In this document: positions 12,749 to 22,718 of the stretch, in pieces
Position numbering within the stretch: the first letter of the stretch is position 1
How the letters are laid out: each line of letters opens with the position of its first letter
Source of the DNA: Clusia tigrina
Taxonomy: Eukaryota; Arthropoda; Insecta; Diptera; Clusiidae
Assembly (NCBI GenBank): GCA_920105625.2
Contig: OV050033.1
Span: 4,816,001 to 4,880,000 of the forward strand
Length of the DNA stretch: 64,000 nt
Direction: 5' to 3'
Made by a program: the position numbers and the translations under genes
Notes under the pieces: model-generated
What the model was told of the DNA's origin: nothing
The model's input: only the letters and a program-made list of their open reading frames with translations
Databases searched by the model: none

Positions 12749-12805
12749 ATCTTCATACCCAAATCGCTGCACTCGAAACTAGTGCAGTGATTTGGATATG
12801 AAGAT
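12749..12805. repeat. Inverted repeat: 25-bp stem with 7-nt loop
   Basis: The left arm 12749-12773 begins ATCTTCATACCC and the right arm 12781-12805 ends ATATGAAGAT. They are complementary over 25 positions with two mismatches, and the loop is CGAAACT. Both mismatches are transition-type, so one would be a G-U pair in RNA from either strand. It could be a small structured RNA or the trace of an inverted duplication. There is no evidence of transcription. Confidence 0.8.
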
Positions 12806-14742
12806 ACGTTGGTGTGAAGAAAACCCATAGTTGTGCTTTGAACGGAACCTACTGAACCACAAATCATATGAGCGCCAAACTTTAAAGGACTCGCCTGATT
12901 GAAATTATTTTCTTACTATTTATTATCACTTTGAAACTGGGCTCATTGACGGACACACTTTGAAAAAACCGCATAAACCGCTCTGCAGACACAGTCATTA
13001 ACACACATTCTCGCTTGTCACGCACAACTGAAGTGCACACTCACACAAACGCGCATACACTCACACATGGTCGTGGCTGCTCACACGCATGAGACTGTAG
13101 CAATGATAAGCGCGCTTTTATCCACACACTTATGTAAATGTCGCCATAATTGGAGTCACAAGGATACAATGATGAATGCGTTTATATTCCCATTAAAATG
13201 AACTGTGTCTTGCCTCCCCCGCCACAGTGCCACACAGCGTCCACAATGTATAAAAAGTGTCGTACATTTAAATTTATGTGTACAGACGCTTGCATTTATT
13301 CGAGAAGGCAAATGAAATATGAGCGCGAGGCGACCGACTTTTGTTTTTGCATTTGCGTGGGTAGGGAAGGATGCAATGTACACATGTCCTTTTTCCATTT
13401 TGATAACCCACAACAATAGGCAAACACAACATAATAAAAAAATGAGTCTTTTAAACTTGGAAAATTGTAGTAAAGCCATTTGAGTTGTTGAAAAGCAGCT
13501 TATTACGTTGAATAAGTGTAATGCGGATACGGTTATGAGAGATCTGATATTAAATTAAAGCTGGTTGCGGCACATTTATGAAAGGTGCAATAGGATTATG
13601 GTTGAGTGGGCCAAAGACTCACCCACATAATCTGCGATTAATTTCTCCAAAATACTCGTATAGTATAAGTCATTTATTCTGCTATCCACCAAGAGTTCTT
13701 GAAGGCTCTGACACTGAAATCCCCACATTTGTCCAAAGACTACACAGTTCTGATAGGTAAAAACCACTTAAGCGAATTGTGTTACCAACACAGTAACATT
13801 CGCTTGGGAGTATGAGTAATTTCACTGGAGGTCCTTGGCCCGCGTGTATAACGTATTTGCACATGGCCATTGTCCTATTCGCAAGCACTCTAATTAGTGT
13901 CAATTATGACCGATGAGAGTGCTCCCTTAAATCAGTGATCAAATTGCACACAGTCAATCAGTGGCAAACTTCTTAATAAGTAAACACCTCAGGCGAAGCA
14001 CCCAACCCCTTCCTGGGGCTGACCAACTCACGTTAACCACGAATGCCCAACACAGCCGCAGTACAGCACTTGCGGTAATTGAGTATCAGGTTCGTTTGAT
14101 TATTGCTCGAAATTCTCGTGTATCGGTTTCTTGATGAATGCTGTCAGTGGAGGAAATGTTTTGATAAGTGCGGCCGACCGCATTGCCTGCTAATCAGTTT
14201 GAATTTCAATTTGCTTGCTGTGTGGGTGCCAGCAAAATGCCGATTGTTACTTACTGAATTTCATCTCACATCTAATTAGAAGATGTTGGGATGTGGAGGA
14301 GTGCACTTAGGCTCCAATTGCGATGCAACTTGGGTAAATTATTTACGCTTTCTACTTCTATGAATGCAGTTTTGTGAGTGTCGCCTTTCAATCAGTAAAT
14401 TGTGATCTACAAATCGAATCAGTATAATATCCGGCGGCACACAATTACTTTATGAATGGAAGAGTTATGGAATATGCTGAAAGGAAACTTTGGAAGTTGT
14501 GTATCAAACCCATTTTTGCTACAGTAATTATGGGAACCAAGTTAGGAACCAGGGTGCTTCCAGTATAAACGAACTTGTGGGAAATGTATTTATAGAAACC
14601 AACGACATTAAGATCAGTCTGCGAAGACTGTAGTCCAGGTCATGTTCAATGTTCAATGTTCAAATAGACAATGAAATTCCGAAGTTCAGCTCACTTTGTA
14701 GAGAATTGAAGAGAAAATTTACTACTCTAGAATCATTCTCTT
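12806..14742. other. Non-coding stretch, no gene seen
   Basis: The stretch includes a CA-rich interval near 13000-13080. Opposite-strand overlapping frames at 13150-13479 and 13576-13903 are mutual shadows without recognisable domains. A weak hairpin is formed by AAGCGAA near 13771 and TTCGCTT near 13800. Confidence 0.5.
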
Positions 14743-14803
14743 TAAACTGCCACATGATAATTATCATGTGGCAGTTTATTATCCAATGATTATAATCATT
14801 GGA
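14743..14803. repeat. Two adjacent perfect palindromes (36 bp and 22 bp)
   Basis: The first palindrome, 14743-14778, has the half-site TAAACTGCCACATGATAA followed directly by its exact reverse complement. Three bases later, the second palindrome 14782-14803 has the half-site TCCAATGATTA followed by its exact complement. Neither has a spacer or mismatch. Each could extrude as a cruciform. A minus-strand chance frame (14660-14998) crosses both. Confidence 0.97.
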
Positions 14804-17800
14804 ATATATTCTGACGATGCTTGTGACTGCAAAGGAATTGACAAGAAGACAGTTGAACAATTTCGTGCTACGTGGATTCCTTCTTAGCAACTTCGATTTT
14901 TGATGGTGAGTTTTTTTGAAGAATTCCAAAGAGGATTTTCTGAGATGAGTGTGGATGACTTTCAAAATAGTCTGCACAGTAAAAGAATACAAACACAAAT
15001 TAGATCATGGTACTCGTAGATAGTAATGTTAAAGGCGTTTGCATAAACTGATAAATTAAAGCACCTCTAACCCTTCTTAATCCAAGCCTCCACGTAAGTT
15101 TTTAGAGACCTCTTCTTTCTCTAGCAGAAGAAACTTTGACACATTTTCGAAAGAACTTTGCCAACTTTCCCCCAAAGTCATCAGGAATCAACTAATTTTT
15201 GACTTCTACTGCTGGTCTACTCGTATAATCGTATCTGTATTCCATACAAAAACGAGCTAGTATCACTTGGTAGATACTCGTGTGCCTCCCTGAGTAGTCC
15301 TGTGATAAAATAAAATGTGAAAATAAATTTCCGGACATAACTTTCTGCCACCCCCAACTAGGAATATCGCTGTGCACGCGCCTGTGCAGCGGTAATTAAT
15401 GCAATGACCGCTCCGCTCGGCATTAATTGCATTGCCATCCAACCACTTTAAAGCCAATTTTGTTTAATGGTCATGTTCGGCTGTTTGGCAGTATTATTTT
15501 AATAATTTGCCCATGTATGCGTGAGGCTGATAATCCTGCCGCGGATATTAACGAGTAAATTCACTTTTTCAACATTTAAATATTTTAATTGCGCTGGCAG
15601 TTCAGGAAACGCGCGCCTAACTAAGCGAAGCCATGTATCACAGCCGGCGGTGTTTATATGCCCCCTCTGAGTGATTGTGCTTTACACACACACACACACA
15701 TATATATATAGTTCGCGTGCATGCGTAGTTGTGTGCCTGCTGGGTACTTTATACTGTTCACATGCAAATGAGTGGCACTGCATCAAGTGAAAAGTGCTTA
15801 AATACTGGCTCTGTGACAGTTCACCCAGTGTAGCAAGTGGCCCAGTTTCAAACTCACACTTGAATACCAATCCAAGCATTTGTAATTTGATCCCGGTACG
15901 AGTGCTCGTCTATCTTTGAAACTTTCCAGCAATCCAATAATAATGTCATTTCCTCCCCCAACTACACCACAATTACGAATATTATTAAAGTTATTTTCAA
16001 AATCAAAGAATTTCCGGAATCGGCAACAAAGCGTGCACCATGAACGAGCGTTGCACAATTTTCGGAACACATTTGCCACGACTTGACTGACAGGCGGCGA
16101 ACAGAACAGAATTCTGCAATATTGCTCAGTGCTTGTTTATAGGAGTGACCTTGTGTGTTCGCTTCATTCGATTTTGTAATGAAACTCTGTGTGGTGCTGG
16201 CTTCCGCAATTGTGTGCTGCTCCTTGTGTATTGCCAGCATAACTTCGATATCCTTTTTGTGTGCGTCTTGTTTATAATATTCATGTTCACATATCCTTAC
16301 AGGATTTAAGCTTTTATGAATTTTGTTAGATTTCGATTTCGTTCTGTGTTTGTGTGGTTTTGTTTGTTCCGTACATAAAAGCGTTTTAGTTTCGCCATTG
16401 CCATAGTTTGCTTCATATTCGAAGAGCTCCACTCCCACTCCCACAGCAAGGGCCTTGCCACTGCCATTGTAGTAGCTTGTTTGCATCCTTCTACCGACAC
16501 TTGTGCTTTTCGTTGCAGTTTATTGTGGTATTGAAATATTTCAGCATTTGTTGTAATCGACACACTTGGCTGGCGTTGACTTTGCGGAGTGTAGTCAAGT
16601 GCGCTCACAAGTCACTCATACGACCCGATACACAAAAAAGGAAACATTTTTTAAATTGGAATTTCGAGGGTAGTTAATTCCTTAAATAAACATTAAATTC
16701 TTTGAGAGAAACAACATTGTGTCAACCTCGGTGCCTCTTTTCACACTTGTAACCAAGGCGGCAGCCACATAAATTTTCAAATGGTACCAAACCAAGTTCA
16801 CCGCAAAGCTGTGCAAAGCCGAAAATAGTCCCAACCGCAAATTGTGGCTAATTATGGCGCATTTATGTACACCCTAATTTCCCGTTAATTTTTGGTTTCC
16901 TTAGTCCTTGGCAACGTGGACTAAATTTGCGCTACATTTAGCGGCTTTATACGCATTTAGATTCATCAACTTCAGAAGAAGACGTGAAGATGAGATGGGG
17001 GAACACACCATTACGGGGAATGAGACTGGACAGGTACACTTCAGTCACTTCTGGTTAGCTGAAAATGTTCTGTCTTGAGTTTGCACCACCGGTAAAAAGG
17101 GTTCCCATTTATTTTATCCCATTCTATTTTTCCCATTATATTTATCCTTCTAAGAAAAATTCCGCAGTTTGTCAAATACAGGATTATAAAGGTTTGTATA
17201 GGAAAAACCATTGCAGACAGACTTTTATACGCTTACGAGTATTATCAAATATTTCTCTATGGAAACGTAATTAAAACAATCACTGTAGAATGAATAAAGG
17301 ATTTCCCCCAATAGTTGACTTATTAAAAAAAACATTTAAAGCTCTATGAGGCTCATATTTTATATGAATGCACATTTGGTCCATGACCTGTGGCTTCATA
17401 TGAGCACCTTTTAATACCTTTCATGAATTTAACTGTACCAAATTGATGACCAGGTCGGAAGGGGAGTAGTGTGAAGCAAATGTTCTGCTTTTGAAACTTG
17501 CTATGAGAATACTTCTTTCTGACTTCTAGTTAAACGAATTTATAAAATATTGGCGAGAGTTTGTTTCTGAAAAGGCAAATCAAAGCTTAACACAGACATA
17601 GACAACTTTGATATTTGTTCGGTGGCGGAAGTTTTGCTCCATTCCTTGTGCCACAAACAAAAGTTAAATTTAACAGAAATCGAACGTAAATTATTTGGAA
17701 AACTTTAGCATCTTTGTACTGAGCTGCTATCAGAGAGAAAAGGACAAACTTCCATGCAAATATGAAAAAGGAGAAGTTATTTATGTAAAGAACATTTCAA

Positions 17801-18096
17801 TTCCTAAGGACTTATTCTATGAAAATCATTTGAAATGATATTTGCATAGACACAGGACGATGTCAGTATTACCAAAGGTATTTCCTACCCAGGTTGACTG
17901 AAGGCGGGATGCTTTATGACAGTACAGTATAATCAATCTGAGAGTTTGAATCTCTCTCTGAAATTTTCCACTTTCGTCTTTCAAATCTTTTAATTTCACA
18001 CTCGACTTTTAGAGTTATTCTGGCAAAGTTCATTAAACAGTCTTTCGTTTTGTTCGTGGTGTTATTTAAATTTATTTCTACTTATTTATTTTTCAG
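14804..18096. other. Non-coding stretch with a CA/TA microsatellite
   Basis: A (CA)n followed by (TA)n tract lies at 15683-15710. The longest frame, 174 codons on the minus strand at 15962-16486, has a low-complexity K/S/T/N-rich translation with no domain I know, and it overlaps other frames. I treat it as chance. No transposon was recognised. Confidence 0.5.
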
Positions 18097-18564
18097 TCCA
18101 GCCCAACTAACATGAATGACCAGAATGCCAGTGAACTGCCACAGGAAGTCCATGAGAATAGCGCCGGTTCCAGTAACTCATATACAGCACTCCTAGCTAA
18201 AATTTGGGATATAGATACTTCTGTGTCTAATGACATTCTCACCATCTCACCAAGCGATTACTGTGTGATTTTGTTTTGAGTGCCCAACGAAAACAGTGAA
18301 ATAGTTGAAAAAGCCACCAGCGTATCCTTACTGTGAAGATTGGCGCACTATTCTAAACGTAGTTTTGATTTGAAATTACGTTCTTTTTTATGCCTAAGCC
18401 CGGAGGTTCTTTCACTCTCTCTTAAACAAAAAGAGAATCAAAGTCCCGAACACAGTAAAAATTTAAGAATAAATACGCTTCACAAAACAGGGATGAAACA
18501 GAAAAATCGTCCAAACGCCCAAACGCCCACAAAACCAATCCAATTGACTGATATTGGATAAATG
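18097..18564 (+). pseudogene. Degenerate coding segment of unknown family
   Basis: One plus-strand frame stays open from 18097 to a TAA at 18562-18564 apart from two TGA codons, at 18277-18279 and near 18334. The first ATG is at 18112. The peptide starts MNDQNASELPQEVHEN and ends RPNAQTPTKPIQLTDIG, and it is mostly hydrophilic. For AT-rich random DNA, 155 codons with only two stops is unusual. A pyrimidine tract ending TTATTTTTCAG sits directly before 18097 and would make a splice acceptor in the same phase. The Q/T/P-rich end ahead of an LTDIG motif is loosely like the gag-like ORF1 of some LINEs, but I do not recognise it. It may still be chance. Confidence 0.3.
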
Positions 18565-19705
18565 CATGGGAATTTATTATTGCCAGAACAGCCTAAAAAT
18601 AATACAAAGTGCTAAATTTATACGAGCAACTAAATTAAAGCGTTGATTCATTGAAAATGCTGCAAAAAATTCAGCCGAGCTGTCCAAGTCTGACAGCATT
18701 GGGAGTGGTGTCATCTGCAACTTTTGCCGCTATAAAAGATGAACTGCCTTTTTGTTGTTGTTGCGGAGGAAATTGTGTTCAACAAAACAATTTTTCGGAA
18801 TTTAATATGCCAAGCTGAAGCTTTATAATTCCATTTTAATCCGCGCTATGCGTCAGTCTCACCAGCACGCGATGCTGCTGCTGCAATGCGACAAACGCTC
18901 CGCCGCAGCAGCAGAGGGGAGAATGTCAACGCAATTCATCAACACCGCAACAGCGCATTTATTGACACAGCAGCCATTTTGTCAGCGCTAAGCTTTAATT
19001 GGACTCACACACACCAAGCTCACACACACCAAGCACACACACACACACACACTACACACACACTCCAAACACACACTCTCACTCTCCAACTTATGTGTGG
19101 ACTAATATGCACTCAGTTTGGGTTTGGGCACTATTACAATTTAGTTGTAGTTGGGGTACTCGGGGAGACCTTAGGCGCACATCTTTAATGAGATCACTGC
19201 AGCTGCAGTTAGTCACACTCTTCATTGTCACCACCACTGCAAATGGAACCAGCATTTTTTGCTCTCTGGTTTGGTTTAAATTTAATGGCGGCTTCTGTGG
19301 AATGAAGCTGTGTGGAATTGCTATGCTTTTAGTTTCATCATGGAAAAGTTCATATAGAAAGCTGCGTTCTAATGACGAAACAAAGCTTAGTGATTTTGTA
19401 GAACTCTGAAATGGTGGCTTGAAAGTGGCGAGTTTCAAAATAAATAAAAGATATTAAAAAAAAAATTGTAACATTGTCATCCTTTCAATCCAGCGACGAA
19501 ATAGGTGCTAAATTCAACAAATTTTGATGATTCTGTTCATGAGGATTCTGTATATTTTTACAGCTTCCTTCTGCTATTTTCTTATTGAACGTTTCCAAAG
19601 TATTTGCATTGTTCGAAGTAAGGTACTTAGATTATTTCTATTGTAAATGGATATAGTTCCAGAAGAGACGTCTGAGGAATTGTGAAGTCGGTCAAGTAAA
19701 TTTGA
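18565..19705. other. Non-coding stretch with CA-rich tract
   Basis: An interrupted CA/CACACC tract at 19003-19080 drives the threonine/histidine-rich frames around 18886-19409, which overlap one another and a minus-strand frame. No gene is supported. Confidence 0.5.
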
Positions 19706-19706
19706 A

Positions 19707-20632
19707 TAAGAGCGCTACAAAACTTTTTACTTTTTTAAATAAAACAAAACCGCATTTAGATATCAATGAAATTCTTTATTCCTGTGAAAGTACGTTCGAT
19801 GCCATTATGTATGGAACTCGATTTCTTTTGCATGGCCACCACGGGCACGCTTGCAGAAGTCCAGACGCTGAACCCAATTTTCAACGGGTTTCAAGCATAA
19901 ATCGGCCGATACTGCTGCAATTTCACATTCGATATTCGTACGAAGTTCATCAATCGTCGCTGGCTTGTTGGCATAGATCATAGACTTGACGTAGCCTCAC
20001 AGGAAATAATCTAACGGCGTCAAATCGCACGACCGAGGCGGCCAATCGACTGGGCCATTTCGTGAGATAACACGTTCACCAAACTTGGTTTGCAGTAAAT
20101 TGATTGTGGCATTGGCTGTGTGGCTTGTGGCGCCGTCCTGTTGGAACCACATGTCCTCCAAGTTCATATTATCAAATTGAGGCAAAAAATATTCGGTTAT
20201 CATTGAACGGTAGCGATTCGCATTCACAGTAATGTGCCGGTCTTGATCATCACGGAAGAAGTACGGCCCAATGACGCCGCCGGCCCATAAACCGCACCAA
20301 ACCGTAATTTTTTTGGGATGCAATGATGACTCATGGAGTACGTGTGGATTGCTGTCTAACCAATAACGCATATTTTGCTTATTGACGAAGCCATTCAGCC
20401 AGAAATGAGCCTCATCATAAATTGGACGTAGCGCTCTTAAAGTTGAGGCGACTGACTCCGAATTTCGGTAGTAAATTTTAATAATTTCGACTCGTTGTTG
20501 GCTCGTATATCTTTGCATGATGAAATGGGAAACTTTAATTAAGAGAAATGTCAAAAGAGCGGGAAAAAATATGCCGTCGTTTGCTGTCACTATCAATTTA
20601 CTTTTGTAGCGTATCTTTTGAAAAACCCTTTA
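19707..20632 (-). mobile_element. Internally deleted DD41D (rosa-like) mariner element
   Basis: Imperfect terminal inverted repeats flank a transposase pseudogene. The left end holds GCGCTACAAAACT near 19720. The right end, read in reverse complement, holds ACGCTACAAAAGT, preceded by AAAGGGTTTTTCAAAAG next to a TA. The left terminus is more eroded, so that boundary is approximate. The element is about 0.9 kb, shorter than a full copy of about 1.3 kb, because the middle of the coding region is gone. It cannot make its own transposase, but it may once have been mobilised by a complete relative. Confidence 0.75.
19805..20518 (-). pseudogene. Transposase of DD41D mariner, internal deletion plus stop
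   Basis: The frame starts at MQRYTSQQRVEIIKIYYRNS, the N-terminal helix-turn-helix segment of this family, and after about 30 residues jumps from RALRPIY straight to DEAHFWLNGFVNKQN, the region of the first catalytic Asp. The rest is continuous: the second Asp lies in MWFQQDGATSH and the third in DLTPLDYFL. I count 41 residues between the second and third Asp, which is the DD41D spacing of rosa-type mariners. A TGA at 19997-19999 replaces the Trp normally following DYFL. The same frame then runs GYVKSMIYANKPATIDEL to a TAA at 19805-19807. The whole 714-bp span is in phase. The missing DNA-binding and linker part and the stop both exclude activity. Confidence 0.9.
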
Positions 20633-20754
20633 TAAGACTTTGTAATCTTACACAATCTTGTGTTCAAACACCCAATGTTGTGGTGGCATCTTAGAACAAA
20701 AAAGATTTGACTATTTTATATTCTAAAAAGGGACAAAGCAGCATATTCTTGACG

Positions 20755-21125
20755 AAAATTATTACCACAGCAGTCAATTGTAAATTAAACTAATCCTAAG
20801 ACAGGAACAATCTTATCCAATTTTCTCACTGAAACAGCGAATTTACAAGAAACAAAACCTCATAAAAAGGAAATCGATTTGCAAATAAGGTAAGTGTAGT
20901 AGTCAAGTCACAAAATCAATCTGGACCTAAATAAAGCTGCATTTTTCCTAACAATAATCACTGCAAACAGTCAAGTTACAAGCAAACTAAGAAAGGAGCA
21001 CATTTACCCAACAAATATTACCACTGTAGCAGACAAATTACAATCCAAGTAAACCTAATAAACAAGGAAATTCGTAAAAAAATGTTCACTGCAACCGACA
21101 AATTTCAACTGAACTACTCCCATGA
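20755..21125. repeat. Degenerate tandem array, about 65-bp unit, six copies
   Basis: Related blocks of the form CACTG-A-CAGTCAAATTACAA followed by AAACTAAACCTAA and AAGGAA start near 20763, 20827, 20894, 20959, 21021 and 21087, a period of 61-67 bp. The copies are clearly diverged, so this is an old array. It begins about 130 bp beyond the right end of the DD41D mariner. Confidence 0.7.
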
Positions 21126-22383
21126 AATCAAGAGTCCACCTTCTAGTAGCTTATGGTCCTCAGGATTTACTCTACCAAAGAGCCACAGCAAACTGAGTGT
21201 GGGAGACAGAAGCAGAAGCAATGTTTATCAATGTATCAGCGATAAAAGTTATAAAGGTACAGCATGCAAGGACTATCCCGAAAGCACCCTTTGTGTTTCG
21301 AATATAAGGTTTATTCATGTCTGCATATCCTCGATTGATCTAGTTATATCAGTTGTGTCTCTGACAAATCTGAATTGCACTTTTCTTCTATATGTTTTAT
21401 ATTGGTTTTTCTAATTTTGAGAACCCGAAAGTCAAAGTTAACAAAAACTACAAGTTATTGGATGTTTCAGTTATAAAGGAGCGTATCTATGAAAATTGTT
21501 TTATATATTCCATTAATTCAGTAGTAATTTACAGTAATTTTGATGCTCGTAAAGTAGCTCTCCATAGGCTCTGTAAGGACGACATAAAAGAGTTACTTAC
21601 CCACAAGCAATTGGCACTAATCACAGCAATCTCACTAATTACGGATGAAGTGCTTTTGTTGCTTTAACTTCGGCTAAAGTCCTGTGAATATATGTCCTAG
21701 CTATTCACAGAAATAAACCACTCCCTAATACACTCATGTTGTAAAATATAAGAGTAGCGTTTACATGTTGCGATCCTAGAAGTTTGTTATTTGTTTTTCA
21801 GCCACGCTTGAGAGGAATCACAATTAAGTTAAATGTGGCCTCTTGCATTCCTAAATAATCTTCTTAACTGTTATAAGAGACTCCGTTCGGGTTCCCAGAA
21901 CTCCTTGTGCTCCCTTTGAATCGCTGCCGTCCTGTTTTCTATGATTCGTGATTAGTTTTTGTTGTTTAATGCAAACAATGCAATGCAATTTCTGACATTG
22001 CAGTCAGGCAGCCAAGGTTTCAGTCAATTTTGCACAATTTATCATACCGCAACACGCTCCGCTGCAGCTCTGCCTCATTTTCTTTTCCAATCGGCGTGGC
22101 TTTTTCCATTGTTAGTGCCAATAACTCACTTCTGAATGCAATGATTTGGTAAATTGTGTCGGAAATTGAATTTAAATTTGGTCAAATATGCCGCTTGGAA
22201 GTTTGGCGTGGTCTCAAATTCTCAACAGTTTGGATCAAAAGAATAAATTCGCCCGACTATGAATTGGAAAGGAAATATTTTATTTTACAAGTATATTTAT
22301 GGCATCCCTATGCCGGGAGACAGTAGACTCTAATACTTGAATGTTAGAGTTTTTAGGATGAACACGAAGCAGAGTGGAGAACT
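21126..22383. other. Non-coding stretch, no gene seen
   Basis: Plus frames at 21082-21414 and 21392-21667 run end to end in different phases and have no recognisable motifs. A broken gene cannot be excluded but is not supported. Confidence 0.45.
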
Positions 22384-22718
22384 TGGAGTAGATGAACATA
22401 TCTTGGGTGATCTGTAGCATGGATACATATTCTTCTAAACCCATTGCAACTCTTTTATGGAAAATCACAAAAACTCTATCTTCTAGTCTTCAGATCGTTG
22501 CCAAAGCTGAAGAACAGATCCAAGCAGGAACAAAGAAGCTGCTTTGCTTTAGAGTAGATCAACATATCTTGGGTGATCTGTAGCATGGATTCATATTCTT
22601 CTAAATCCATTGCAATTCTTTTATGGAGAATCACATAAATTCTATCTTCTAGTCTTCAGATAGTTGCCAAAGCTGAAGAATAGATCCTAGCAGGAACAAA
22701 GAAGCTGGTTTACTTGAG
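22384..22718. repeat. Tandem duplication, 166-bp unit, two copies
   Basis: GTAGAT-AACATATCTTGGG begins at 22388 and again at 22554. Both copies carry CTGTAGCATGGAT, ATTCTTCTAAA-CCATTGCAA, TTTTATGGA-AATCACA and AGCAGGAACAAAGAAGCTG in order. They differ at only scattered bases, so this is a fairly recent direct duplication. Confidence 0.93.

Noticed and set aside
13245..13260. TATAAAAAG as a promoter
   Set aside because: Isolated TATA-like words are frequent in AT-rich DNA. No initiator or following exon was found here, nor near similar words at 2513 and 18732.
15962..16486. 174-codon minus-strand frame
   Set aside because: It is the longest frame without a known family, but its translation is K/S/T/N-rich with no domain, ends in a hydrophobic AT-driven stretch and overlaps frames in other phases. 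Nothing indicates a gene.
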